64,000 bases of DNA, taken from contig CBFGWO010000002.1 of NCBI GenBank assembly GCA_965652595.1, positions 9,805 through 73,804 on the forward strand, given 5' to 3'. Under the pieces are notes generated by a model that was not told the DNA's origin, did no database searches, and saw only the letters and a program-made list of their open reading frames with translations. The DNA is from Cellvibrio sp965652595. Its GTDB lineage: Bacteria; Pseudomonadota; Gammaproteobacteria; Pseudomonadales; Cellvibrionaceae. A program made the position numbers and the translations under genes. Within the stretch, counting starts at the first letter, position 1. Each line of letters begins with the position of its first letter. Positions 1 through 7,831 of the stretch are shown here, in pieces.

Positions 1-25
1 CCAGGGGTTTTTGAAGGGTGGACAT
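1..25 (-). CDS. Start of a CDS that leaves the window
   Basis: Only the first eight codons (M-S-T-L-Q-K-P-L) lie inside the window. An ATG at 25-23 is preceded by an AGGAG ribosome-binding site with a 6-nt spacer, which is the main reason to call it. It follows ubiV on the same strand after about 95 bp and could be the next gene of that transcript. Product unknown. Confidence 0.45.
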
Positions 26-118
26 AGCTTGCTCCTGTGTTGGGAATCCAGGCACTGGCCGTGCTCCGGCATGACAACACCAGCTTAGCCCCATGGATCC
101 AACCTCCCTTGACACATA

Positions 119-1015
119 TCAAGAATCCCCCTCGCTTACTCCCAAGGTAGTAGCCATGCCTGCTATCCGATGCCAATAGCCATTGCACTCACCCGCCCCC
201 AGGCGCCAGGGCCGGGGCTGCACCCGATTGGCCGCGAACCTGTCGACCCATTCAAAGGTTTTTTCTGATTGGGGACTCAAGCGCAGGCTGTCAACCAACC
301 CGATCATCGAGGGTATATCGTTGATCAGATTGTACCTGTCTCCCGACTGGGTTTGGATGCCGTTAAGCACAAACAACTGGCGCCCCTCCTGATTGTGCAC
401 CGGGCGGCCATCCGGGTATTTGATGCAGCAGAGCTGGCATTCGTCCTTGAGACGCTGTTCGGATCTTGCGGTAAAGCAGCGCGCCGACCAGGCGAGCGGC
501 ACATGGCCAAAAGCAAACACCTCTACCTCAAAATTCTGGCGCTGGGCGGCAAGAATTGGATCACGCAACACCGCCACCAACCAATCTCGTGACAGCTCCA
601 CCGGCATCACCCAGCGCTTCATCCCGAGTTTGAGTAACTGGATCAACGCCTGGGGGTTGTAGCTGTTGATACTGGAACCCACGACAAAGGGCAGCCCCTG
701 CTCACTAAGCAGAGCCACGGCTCCCATGTCGTTGGCCTCGACCCAAAACTCGCCGTTGTCGCAATAGCGACGCAGCTCGCGCAAATCGGCTGGGGACTCC
801 AACAGCGTCATGGTCGAGAGCACCACCTCCTTGCCTGCTTCGCGCAACTGGTGCGCCAGCGTCATATAGTCCTTTAGTGTCAACTCACGCCGTTTGGGGC
901 ACACAGTTTCGCCCAGGTAAACGGTGTCCAGGGGGGCGCTGGCAGCCTGACGATAAAAAGCCAACAGCTGCTCGCGCGGCCAAAAATACAACTGGGGTCC
1001 GAGGGAAAGTTTCAT
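119..1015 (-). CDS. ubiV: UbiV, U32-family protein of O2-independent ubiquinone hydroxylation
   Basis: 298-residue U32 'peptidase'-family protein. In E. coli UbiV pairs with UbiU, and each binds a [4Fe-4S] cluster; together with UbiT they hydroxylate the ubiquinone ring without O2, with prephenate as the proposed oxygen donor. The four cluster cysteines of E. coli UbiV are all present at the same numbers: Cys39 (context GETVC), Cys180, Cys193 and Cys197 (context CQLCC). It lies 22 bp downstream of ubiU and is probably co-transcribed. The role fits an organism that must keep making ubiquinone while respiring nitrate. No peptidase activity is implied by the family name. Identification is firm. 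Confidence 0.95.
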   Translation of the reverse strand: MKLSLGPQLYFWPREQLLAFYRQAASAPLDTVYLGETVCPKRRELTLKDYMTLAHQLREAGKEVVLSTMTLLESPADLRELRRYCDNGEFWVEANDMGAVALLSEQGLPFVVGSSINSYNPQALIQLLKLGMKRWVMPVELSRDWLVAVLRDPILAAQRQNFEVEVFAFGHVPLAWSARCFTARSEQRLKDECQLCCIKYPDGRPVHNQEGRQLFVLNGIQTQSGDRYNLINDIPSMIGLVDSLRLSPQSEKTFEWVDRFAANRVQPRPWRLGAGECNGYWHRIAGMATTLGVSEGDS

Positions 1016-1037
1016 CGCATTAGCTCCAACTCAGGGG

Positions 1038-2033
1038 TTAACGCCACTGACGCTCATAGGCGCCGAGGGTGGTTTGGTGGCCTTCGGAAAGTCCAGCCAG
1101 CTGCCGGGCCCAAGCAGACTCCACCTGGAATTCCCCAGGATTGGCGAGCAGCGCATCCAGTGCCTGGCGCCATACCCGGGTTACCTGTGCCACATAAGCG
1201 GGGCTGCGTTGACGACCTTCGATCTTGACCGAGCGAATACCCTCGCGCTGCAGTTGCGGCAAAAGGCTAAGGGTATTGAGGCTGGTGGGCTCTTCCAGCA
1301 CATGGTAGGCCTGATCCTCTACACGGAACCGGCCTTTGCACAGGGTGGGGTAACCCGCCTGCTCGCCGGGGGCGAAACGATCGATCAGCAGACCGTTGAG
1401 TCGTGCATTCAGGTAGTCGCCGTCTTCTTCCCAGCGCACAAAGGCCGCCGGTGAGCAGGCACCGGAGTTATTAGGCGACTCACCGGTGAGATAGGAGCTG
1501 AGGTAGCAGCGCCCCTCGGCCATGATGCACAGGCTGCCAAAGGCAAATACTTCCAACGCCATATCTGTAGCCCTGGCCAGGGCCGACACCTGTTGCAGTG
1601 ACAAGACTCGCGGCAACACCACTCGCTTGACCGCAAACTGGCGCCGATAAAATTCGATAGCGGCGGCATTGGTGGCCGAGGCCTGTACCGACAAATGCAG
1701 CTCCATATCGGGATAGGTTTGCGCCGCATAGGCGAGCACCGCGATGTCGGCCAGTATCAATACATTGACTCCGGCGCGCGCGGCGGTATCCACGGCGTTG
1801 CGCCAGGCGTCAAATCGCTCGGGGTGCGCAAAAGTATTGATTGCCATATGCAAGCGACGCCCAGATTTTTTTACCAGGGTCACCGCCTCGCGCAGGGATT
1901 TTTCATCCAGATTCAAACCGGAAAAATGGCGCGCATTGGTTTGGTCGCGCAGACCTACGTAAACCGCGTCGGCACCTTCGTTTAATGCAGCTTTAAGGGC
2001 GGGCAAGCTGCCCGCAGGGCAAAGAAGTTCCAT
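1038..2033 (-). CDS. ubiU: UbiU, U32-family partner of UbiV
   Basis: 331-residue U32 protein beginning MELLCPAGSL, the usual family start. The [4Fe-4S] ligands known for E. coli UbiU (Cys169, Cys176, Cys193, Cys232) are conserved at exactly those positions. It forms a heterodimer with UbiV for anaerobic ring hydroxylation of ubiquinone. First gene of the ubiU-ubiV pair, divergent from ubiT across 120 bp, the same arrangement as yhbU-yhbV/yhbT in E. coli. I found no convincing FNR box in the shared promoter. An 11-bp direct repeat containing TACCTAT occurs at 2037-2046 and 2052-2061, overlapping the ribosome-binding region. Confidence 0.95.
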   Translation of the reverse strand: MELLCPAGSLPALKAALNEGADAVYVGLRDQTNARHFSGLNLDEKSLREAVTLVKKSGRRLHMAINTFAHPERFDAWRNAVDTAARAGVNVLILADIAVLAYAAQTYPDMELHLSVQASATNAAAIEFYRRQFAVKRVVLPRVLSLQQVSALARATDMALEVFAFGSLCIMAEGRCYLSSYLTGESPNNSGACSPAAFVRWEEDGDYLNARLNGLLIDRFAPGEQAGYPTLCKGRFRVEDQAYHVLEEPTSLNTLSLLPQLQREGIRSVKIEGRQRSPAYVAQVTRVWRQALDALLANPGEFQVESAWARQLAGLSEGHQTTLGAYERQWR

Positions 2034-2153
2034 CGCTACTACCTATATCACTACTACCTATTAAGAGAGCTTTACGAGCGCGCCAAGGCCTCTGTTAGTA
2101 TCCAATGCCATCGCATTATTTCGCACAGACTTCACAACACACGAGCAACCACT

Positions 2154-2720
2154 ATGAATTTTCAAACAGGTGTTACACAAACCTTTCTATCGCATCTACC
2201 GAAAGCTGGCCGACAATTGTTAAGGCCGCTGCCCCACAAGCTCATCGAAAAATTGCTGGAACGGGAATGTAATCGGGCGCTGGCAGCGCCCTTGAGCGAG
2301 GGTGAACTGGTATTTCTCTCTGATCGCTGCGTTCTTGTGCAGGTGACAGATTTGGATTTTCGATTTTTTGTACGTCTGCAAGACGGGCGCCTGCGCATCT
2401 CGCTGAAAACAATGCCCGCACAGGTAAGCTTTAAAGCCAAGCTCGCAGATTTGTTGGTGCTGATGGGAGGCTTGCAAGATCCTGACACTTTGTTTTTCCG
2501 ACGCCAGCTGATTATTACCGGCGACACAGAGTTGGCACTGCAGATTAAAAATTTGCTGGATCAGCTGGAACCACAAATACTTTTTGCACCACTGGTGTTC
2601 AAGGCTATTCACTATTTGGGAAAGGCGCATCTCGCACAAACTCACCGCTACGCAGGAGAAAAAAGCCCTCACATCCCTGTGAAGCAAGCTGTCTATGGAG
2701 AAGCTCCCTGTACTGAATAG
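2154..2720 (+). CDS. ubiT: UbiT, SCP2-domain lipid carrier for anaerobic ubiquinone synthesis
   Basis: 188-residue protein with a sterol-carrier-protein-2 (SCP2) fold region at roughly residues 40-145. The family (E. coli YhbT) binds isoprenoid ubiquinone intermediates and replaces UbiJ when oxygen is absent, working with UbiU and UbiV. The divergent position next to ubiUV supports the call more than any single motif. ATG at 2154 fits the family N-terminus. It converges with nrdD, whose stop is 23 bp away; I see no strong terminator in that gap. Confidence 0.88.
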   Translation: MNFQTGVTQTFLSHLPKAGRQLLRPLPHKLIEKLLERECNRALAAPLSEGELVFLSDRCVLVQVTDLDFRFFVRLQDGRLRISLKTMPAQVSFKAKLADLLVLMGGLQDPDTLFFRRQLIITGDTELALQIKNLLDQLEPQILFAPLVFKAIHYLGKAHLAQTHRYAGEKSPHIPVKQAVYGEAPCTE

Positions 2721-2742
2721 GGAGATATCAGACTAAAGCGCT

Positions 2743-4578
2743 TTACACAGAACCAACAGCCATCTGCGGAGGTACGCCGTTATGTCTTTGGGGGTAGTTT
2801 TGTGGGTAGCGATGATAATGACGCAGCCCATGCTCCCGACGACGCCCTGCACTAAACGCCGATACGCGCTTCAAATAGCCAATCACCCGCGTGCCGTAAT
2901 CAATATTCTGCGAGTTGCATTTCGGGCAAGCATGGAGCGTGCGCTTGTCGATATGCTCGCACTCATTGCAGATGGTGATTTTCACATTGATGCAGAAGTA
3001 GTTGCAGCCAGTACGGGCAGCAGTATTGATCAACGCCAGGTAGGCATCGGCATTGAGCGACTCATCCAGATTGAGGTGCAGGGCAGAACCGCCGTCGAGA
3101 AAATTCACCAGTTCACGACCGTGTAACACCAACTTATCCAGGCAATTTACGGCGTCATCTTCCACCGCATAAAAGTAGGAGTTGTAGCAGTCGCGCGGCA
3201 CATAGTAGCCGTCTGCCCTATCCCATTTGGCATTTTTAACCCCCAGATTTTCGGCGGGCACAAACTCGGTGTTAAACATATAGCCCCATGTTTTACGCGC
3301 CTCCTTGTTGGCGTCGTAGATAATTTTTAACTGGTTTTGCACAAACTGGATGTATTCTGGATTATTACCCGGCGTCAACCCCAAAAACTCAGCCGCTTCC
3401 ACCATGCCATTGATACCAATAGTCAAAAATTGCTTGTCGAGGCTGATAAATCCTGCATCGTAAACACTCAACATGCCGGCGGCCTGATACTCCTCCATGA
3501 GTGCGCGATAGGCCACCTGGTATTTGTGAATTTTTTCCACTTCTGTGCGCAAACAGCGCCCATCCTGAATCAGGCGATTCATATTGAGCGTGATGACATT
3601 GATTGATCCAGTGGCCACACCACCTGCGCCGAGCGTGTAGGAAAAGGTGTTGTCGCTTATCTCGCTGCGCAGGCGACAGCAGGAGGCAAGCGAATCGGCA
3701 TTATCCGACAGGTACATAAAAAACGAATTACCCTGAGCCAACTCACCGGCCATGGTTTTGGCAAACTGCTGATCCTTGCAGCGCCCGTTGTCGGTAAGCA
3801 TCGCCACCGTTACCACCGGGAAAGTCAAAATAGCTTTGGTGCGTTCCTTATTGAACCAGCTCATAAAGAATTCTTGCAAGGCGCAGACTGATTGCCAGGC
3901 AGGCGCAGTGAAATCCGGAAACACGAAGTTGCCAAACATGGAATCAAAATAGTGCTGGTCGTACAAAGAAATATTCCAGAAAACACTCTGATATCCCCGC
4001 GCCGCGGCGGGCTGATTAAGGGCATAAACTACATGTTGCAAGTGGTTAGCCACTTCGCGGGCATGTGTGGCCAAATAGTTGTCACCGTAGTCCTTACGCG
4101 CGAAGTAATCGAAGTAGGTCAAGAACTCGACCGTCGCCACGGCGCCAGCAAACTGCGCACTGACCGCAAACACCAGATTTACAAAGCTGCCGCAAAAGGA
4201 TTCCAGGTGTTGGGGCGCACGCGACTCGCCGCCAAGCTTAGTCAGGCCATCGCGCAAAAACGGATAGAGTGTTAAGGACACACAATAGGGCTTGAGACTG
4301 GTTTCGTCGTGCACGTAAATTTCATGCTGTTCAATTTGGCGATGGTATTCCGCTGCCAGCTCAGGGCCAAACAGTTGGCCAATTCGGCGGCTCACGGCGG
4401 CACGATTAATTTGCACAAAAAAGTCCTTCATCAACTCGGCTTCCAGTGTGGCAATGTTTTTTTGCGTCACATTGGCATTGGCATCCATGCGCGAACCATC
4501 CGCCGCATTTTCGGCGGTAAGGTAGTCGGCGATAAAATCCAGTTTGTGATCCAGTTGGTGGGGGTTAAGACGCAGCAT
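2743..4578 (-). CDS. nrdD: NrdD, anaerobic (class III) ribonucleoside-triphosphate reductase
   Basis: 611-residue glycyl-radical enzyme that makes dNTPs without O2. The C-terminal RVIGYL motif holds the radical glycine (about Gly567), preceded by a zinc site of the form CNEC-x10-CPKC. The SCC motif in the middle and an earlier Cys (PYCVS, about residue 100) match the thiyl and helper cysteines of the family. E. coli NrdD has 712 residues with an N-terminal ATP-cone; here the protein begins directly at the catalytic part, so the ATP-cone allosteric domain appears absent. It overlaps the end of nrdG by 14 bp, so the operon order is nrdG-nrdD, the reverse of the common nrdD-nrdG. FNR and NarL sites lie upstream of nrdG. 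Confidence 0.93.
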   Translation of the reverse strand: MLRLNPHQLDHKLDFIADYLTAENAADGSRMDANANVTQKNIATLEAELMKDFFVQINRAAVSRRIGQLFGPELAAEYHRQIEQHEIYVHDETSLKPYCVSLTLYPFLRDGLTKLGGESRAPQHLESFCGSFVNLVFAVSAQFAGAVATVEFLTYFDYFARKDYGDNYLATHAREVANHLQHVVYALNQPAAARGYQSVFWNISLYDQHYFDSMFGNFVFPDFTAPAWQSVCALQEFFMSWFNKERTKAILTFPVVTVAMLTDNGRCKDQQFAKTMAGELAQGNSFFMYLSDNADSLASCCRLRSEISDNTFSYTLGAGGVATGSINVITLNMNRLIQDGRCLRTEVEKIHKYQVAYRALMEEYQAAGMLSVYDAGFISLDKQFLTIGINGMVEAAEFLGLTPGNNPEYIQFVQNQLKIIYDANKEARKTWGYMFNTEFVPAENLGVKNAKWDRADGYYVPRDCYNSYFYAVEDDAVNCLDKLVLHGRELVNFLDGGSALHLNLDESLNADAYLALINTAARTGCNYFCINVKITICNECEHIDKRTLHACPKCNSQNIDYGTRVIGYLKRVSAFSAGRRREHGLRHYHRYPQNYPQRHNGVPPQMAVGSV

Positions 4579-5041
4579 AGTGTGCTCCTTGGAATTTATG
4601 GTTGAGTGTTTGATGGGTGCGCAAATCCGTCATTCGCTGGTTGGTGGAGGGACTCTCCAAACCGCCCAGGTCTGCGCGCCAGGGGCCGGTTTTGAGATAG
4701 GTAAGTTCGGCTATCAGGCGTTGGTCTACGACTTCTTCACCCGTGTAGAGGCAGGTCTCCAGCTGGCGCGCACGCGTCAACCGTAAGAGTTCGAGCAGCG
4801 CTTCGGGTTGCCATTCACCGCCAAAAAACAACACGCAAGTGATCAAACCCTGGTAGCGATCAAGGCGCTGAGCAAGGTGCTCAGGCGTAAGAGGATCGCC
4901 AGCGTTGGGGTTCCAGGTGTGGGCGCTATGGCAACCGGGACAACGCAAACGGCAGCCAGTAAGACTGAAGGCCAGAGAGATTTCCCCCGGCACCTCCTGC
5001 CAAACAACAGCCTCCTGTATGTATCTCAACAAATCCGCCAT
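4565..5041 (-). CDS. nrdG: NrdG, radical-SAM activase of NrdD
   Basis: 158-residue radical-SAM protein with the CX3CX2C motif (CRLRCPGC) that binds the [4Fe-4S]/SAM centre and generates the glycyl radical on NrdD. I prefer the ATG at 5041 (MADLLRYIQ) because it matches the family N-terminus; an in-frame ATG at 5053 would add four residues. Neither has a good ribosome-binding site. It precedes nrdD and overlaps it by 14 bp, implying translational coupling. The promoter carries a perfect FNR box with a well-placed -10 element and a NarL-type palindrome further upstream. Confidence 0.9.
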   Translation of the reverse strand: MADLLRYIQEAVVWQEVPGEISLAFSLTGCRLRCPGCHSAHTWNPNAGDPLTPEHLAQRLDRYQGLITCVLFFGGEWQPEALLELLRLTRARQLETCLYTGEEVVDQRLIAELTYLKTGPWRADLGGLESPSTNQRMTDLRTHQTLNHKFQGAHYAAS

Positions 5042-5089
5042 AAACCACCACATATAGTGCTTTTGAAATAAAATAAATCTATATATGGC

Positions 5090-5132
5090 GACCTTAACGA
5101 TCTGACCACCGATATTATTTGATTTAGATCAA
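5090..5132 (-). promoter_or_regulatory. FNR/Anr box and -10 of the nrdGD promoter
   Basis: TTGATTTAGATCAA at 5119-5132 is a perfect TTGAT-N4-ATCAA FNR/Anr/Dnr box. If it acts at -41.5, the transcript starts near 5084 and the -10 should lie at about 5091-5096; the minus strand there reads TATATA (5095-5090). This is the textbook layout of a class II FNR-activated promoter. Binding itself is inferred. Confidence 0.85.
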
Positions 5133-5156
5133 ACTTTTTAGCCTGAATCCGGGGAT

Positions 5157-5172
5157 TACCCACGAGGAGGTA
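5157..5172. promoter_or_regulatory. NarL-type 7-2-7 site upstream of nrdGD
   Basis: TACCCAC-GA-GGAGGTA: two heptamers in the 7-2-7 inverted arrangement used by NarL (TACYYMT-N2-AKRRGTA). It is centred about 81 bp upstream of the start predicted from the FNR box. Heptamer ends deviate from the E. coli consensus, so this rests on the pattern shared across the window. Confidence 0.6.
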
Positions 5173-5207
5173 AGCCGGGGTAAAAAGCTGAGGGTGGCAA
5201 AATTGGC

Positions 5208-5240
5208 AAAAAAAAGCAGTGCCGCTCAGCAACACTGCTT
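5208..5240 (-). terminator. Rho-independent terminator after narK1
   Basis: On the minus strand a stem of AAGCAGTG pairing with CACTGCTT is followed by eight T residues. It lies about 55 bp beyond the stop of the 5296-6951 carrier and separates it from nrdG. Confidence 0.85.
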
Positions 5241-5295
5241 GGGTCAAAATAGGTTTGACTTGAGTCTGTAAACCTTGGGGTTCCAGGGAAGCGCG

Positions 5296-6951
5296 TCAGC
5301 GAGTAACGGGGTTTACCTTGTGCGCGGCCGTTTGCATTTTCACCAGTGCCGACTGCAAATCCTCCAGCGATTGAAAACGAGCGGTCAAGGTTAGTCCACT
5401 GCCTTTTTCCTGCAACTCGAGCTTTTCGCTATTACCAAACACCTGCGCCAAAGAGGCCTCGATGTCTCGCCGCTGTTGCGCCTCACGCGCAATGGCGTGA
5501 TCCACCGACGAGATAAGGTATTCATCGCCAAAGCCGCCCTCCGGTTCTTTTAGCCAGAAATAGCACACCACCCAACTGATAAAAGCACCGGCGGCAATCA
5601 ACAAGAAAAATTGCGAGGGCGAAACAAACAAAAAAATAAACAAATAAAACACGGCGCCCACATTGCCGTAGGCACCCGCCATACCGGAAATTTGCCCGGT
5701 CAGCCGACGCTTAATCGACGGAATAATACCGAAGGTGGCACCCTCGGCACCCTGCACAAAGAAGGAGCAGAGAATGGTAATAGCCACTGCCACCACCAAC
5801 GGCCAACGGCTGTCCAACAACCCCATGAGCGCAAAACCTATGGCAATCCCCAACATATAGGCCAGCATGACAAAACGCCGGTTGCCCAAACGATCAGACA
5901 CCAGGCCACCCATGGGGCGCGCAAATAAATTCACAAACGCAAAGGAGGCCGCAATCAAACCGGCGGCCGCCGCCGACAAACCCCAGGTTTCCTCAAAAAA
6001 CATAGGCAGCATAGATACCACTGCCAGCTCTGCACCGAAATTGGCAAAGTAGGTGGTGTTCAGCGCAGCTACTGATTTGAACGGATAACGGTCATCAGCA
6101 GGCACCCCTTTTTTTAAAAGGGGCAGGTTAACGCGCAGCACCTGTACCAACTGATAAATAATTACTGTGCCTATCGCAAGATAGCAAGCCGCAGCGGTCA
6201 AGCTGTCGATGTAACCCGTGGTTTGTATGCGATAAACCAGAATAGCAAGCACCCCGATCATGGGCACTGTAAACAGTAGCAACAGAATGAGATCTTTGTA
6301 ACTGGAGACCTCCAAAGCCATTGCTTTGCGCGGCTTGCGATGGCTGTCCGCACAGGGGCCATCGGTGATGGCGAACCAGTAAAATATGCCGTAGATCCCC
6401 ATAATCACGCCAGACATTGCCACTGCCCAGCGCCAACCATCGTCGCCACCATAAAGCGTCAGCGCTATGGTGGGCAGCGTCATGGCGGCAACAGCCGAGC
6501 CAAAATTTCCCCAGCCTGCGTAAAAGCCCTCTGCAAAGCCTATATCTCTGGGTTTGAACCAGAGCGCAGTCATATGAATGCCCACCACAAAGCTAGCGCC
6601 CACAGAACTGAGCACCAGGCGCGAAATAAACAATTGTTCTTTGGTATCACCAAACGCGAACACCAGGGTAGGTAGCGACATTAATACCATCAATACCGAA
6701 AATACCCGGCGTGGGCCGTAGCGATCCAACGCCATACCCACGATGATGCGCGCCGGAATCGTAAGCGCCACATTGGCAATGGCAAACAGGCGAATATCGT
6801 CTTTGGTCAACCAGTCCACACTGCGCAGCATGGAGGACGCCAGTGGCGCCATGTTGAACCACACATAAAAGCAAATGAAAAAGGCGATCCAGGTAAGGTG
6901 GAGCGCTTTAATTTCGCGATTGTGAAACCTGAACAGGTCACTGACTTGCAT
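5296..6951 (-). CDS. narK: NarK-family nitrate/nitrite transporter (copy 1)
   Basis: 551-residue major-facilitator protein with about 12 membrane segments. Both nitrate-signature regions of the NNP family are visible: GWGNFGSAVAAM in the first half and GAYGNVGAVFYLF in the second, with the conserved arginines of helix 2 (PARIIVG) and helix 8 (FARPMGG). The C-terminal cytoplasmic tail of about 80 residues is longer than in E. coli NarK (463 aa). An AAGGGG ribosome-binding site supports the ATG at 6951. It follows uspA by 13 bp and probably shares the FNR-controlled promoter at 7466-7514. Proton symport versus nitrate/nitrite exchange cannot be decided from the sequence. Confidence 0.92.
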   Translation of the reverse strand: MQVSDLFRFHNREIKALHLTWIAFFICFYVWFNMAPLASSMLRSVDWLTKDDIRLFAIANVALTIPARIIVGMALDRYGPRRVFSVLMVLMSLPTLVFAFGDTKEQLFISRLVLSSVGASFVVGIHMTALWFKPRDIGFAEGFYAGWGNFGSAVAAMTLPTIALTLYGGDDGWRWAVAMSGVIMGIYGIFYWFAITDGPCADSHRKPRKAMALEVSSYKDLILLLLFTVPMIGVLAILVYRIQTTGYIDSLTAAACYLAIGTVIIYQLVQVLRVNLPLLKKGVPADDRYPFKSVAALNTTYFANFGAELAVVSMLPMFFEETWGLSAAAAGLIAASFAFVNLFARPMGGLVSDRLGNRRFVMLAYMLGIAIGFALMGLLDSRWPLVVAVAITILCSFFVQGAEGATFGIIPSIKRRLTGQISGMAGAYGNVGAVFYLFIFLFVSPSQFFLLIAAGAFISWVVCYFWLKEPEGGFGDEYLISSVDHAIAREAQQRRDIEASLAQVFGNSEKLELQEKGSGLTLTARFQSLEDLQSALVKMQTAAHKVNPVTR

Positions 6952-6964
6952 GCTAAACCCCTTG

Positions 6965-7441
6965 TTACTCAGCCAGGTCTTCTTCGTGGGTGGGCACTAT
7001 CAACAGCGGGCATTGCACCCGCCGCGCCAAAAAGGCACTGACCGAACCGAAGGTCATGTGATCAAACTCTTGCACCAGTGCATCAAGACGGCGCGTAATA
7101 AAGTTGCCGTCGGATTTGTAGGAGTGACGAGCGATAACCAGCATATCCGGCGCGCGCTCCTGGGTTGCACGCAAAATCAATTTGCGCGCATCGCCTTCGG
7201 CAATGAGTATGCTGGTGGTAAAGTCGGCGGCAGAAAGCTGTTGTGCCGCCTGCTCTGTACCGCTTTTTTGATCCTGATATTGCTGTTGAAAAAAATCATC
7301 GGCGGCAGAAGTGGCGCTCTGCGGGTCCTCAATAACAGAGATAAGCGTGATGCTGGGTTTGAGTTCGCCAAACATGCGTTTGACCCAATCGATGGCGATA
7401 CGCGCGTTGCGCGAGTGGTCATAGGCAATCATGATTTTCAT
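6965..7441 (-). CDS. Universal stress protein (UspA family)
   Basis: 158-residue single Usp domain starting MKIMIAYDHS, the typical first beta strand with its nucleotide-binding aspartate. Usp genes under Anr/FNR control are common beside narK genes in Pseudomonas-like bacteria and support survival under low oxygen. Here it is the first gene of a two-gene unit with narK1. Its promoter has a perfect FNR box, a matching -10 and a NarL-type palindrome. Molecular function (ATP-binding or not) is not certain from the sequence. Confidence 0.88.
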   Translation of the reverse strand: MKIMIAYDHSRNARIAIDWVKRMFGELKPSITLISVIEDPQSATSAADDFFQQQYQDQKSGTEQAAQQLSAADFTTSILIAEGDARKLILRATQERAPDMLVIARHSYKSDGNFITRRLDALVQEFDHMTFGSVSAFLARRVQCPLLIVPTHEEDLAE

Positions 7442-7472
7442 GGTAGAGCATCCTATTGATCAGAGAGATCTC

Positions 7473-7514
7473 AGCCTAGAGCGGTAAATCGCCCTGCTGC
7501 TTGATCAGTATCAA
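7473..7514 (-). promoter_or_regulatory. FNR/Anr box and -10 of uspA-narK1
   Basis: TTGATCAGTATCAA at 7501-7514 is a perfect FNR box. Placing it at -41.5 for leftward transcription predicts a -10 at 7478-7473, where the minus strand reads TAGGCT (fits TAnnnT), and a start near 7466, 25 bp before the uspA ATG. Confidence 0.8.
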
Positions 7515-7585
7515 CAGAAATCGCGAAAAAAATAGCGCGAAAAAAACGTCCTGATGAAAGCCGCAGTGAGAGTCAATATCTTTAC

Positions 7586-7601
7586 TACCTCACAAGGAGT
7601 A
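7586..7601. promoter_or_regulatory. NarL-type 7-2-7 site between uspA and narK2
   Basis: TACCTCA-CA-AGGAGTA. The right heptamer (TACTCCT on the other strand) matches the NarL consensus fully; the left differs only at its last base. About 127 bp upstream of the predicted uspA start and 230 bp upstream of the narK2 ATG. Confidence 0.65.
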
Positions 7602-7676
7602 AGCGCACTGCCACATAAAAAGACTGTGAAAAAGCCGCAGTCGCCGCCAGAGATCAACTGATTAATATCGCCGTCC

Positions 7677-7692
7677 TATCCCCTTGGTGGTA
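7677..7692. promoter_or_regulatory. Weak NarL-type 7-2-7 site upstream of narK2
   Basis: TATCCCC-TT-GGTGGTA has the 7-2-7 geometry but two or more deviations per heptamer. It lies 140 bp before narK2 and may be an auxiliary site or chance. Confidence 0.35.
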
Positions 7693-7831
7693 GCCACCCT
7701 AACCCCCGAATTGCCTGCACCTGCCGACAGGGTGGAATAGTGAAAACCCCTGTTAATTCCTAGGCTTAAGGCAAGCCAACAAGATTTTGTTGCACACCCT
7801 ATTTGTGTATTTTCCAGCGCAGGCAAAGCCC

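Larger units (their letters stand above)
7442..7831. promoter_or_regulatory. Divergent control region between uspA-narK1 and narK2
   Basis: 390 bp without a gene. It holds a perfect FNR box at 7501-7514, a good NarL-type palindrome at 7586-7601 and a weaker one at 7677-7692. The 7700-7831 part contains no further element I can support. Confidence 0.7.

Noticed and set aside
2037..2061. Direct repeat containing two TACCTAT heptamers before ubiU, possible NarL sites
   Set aside because: The heptamers match but are in direct orientation 15 bp apart, and they overlap the ubiU ribosome-binding region, so chance or translation-related sequence is more likely.
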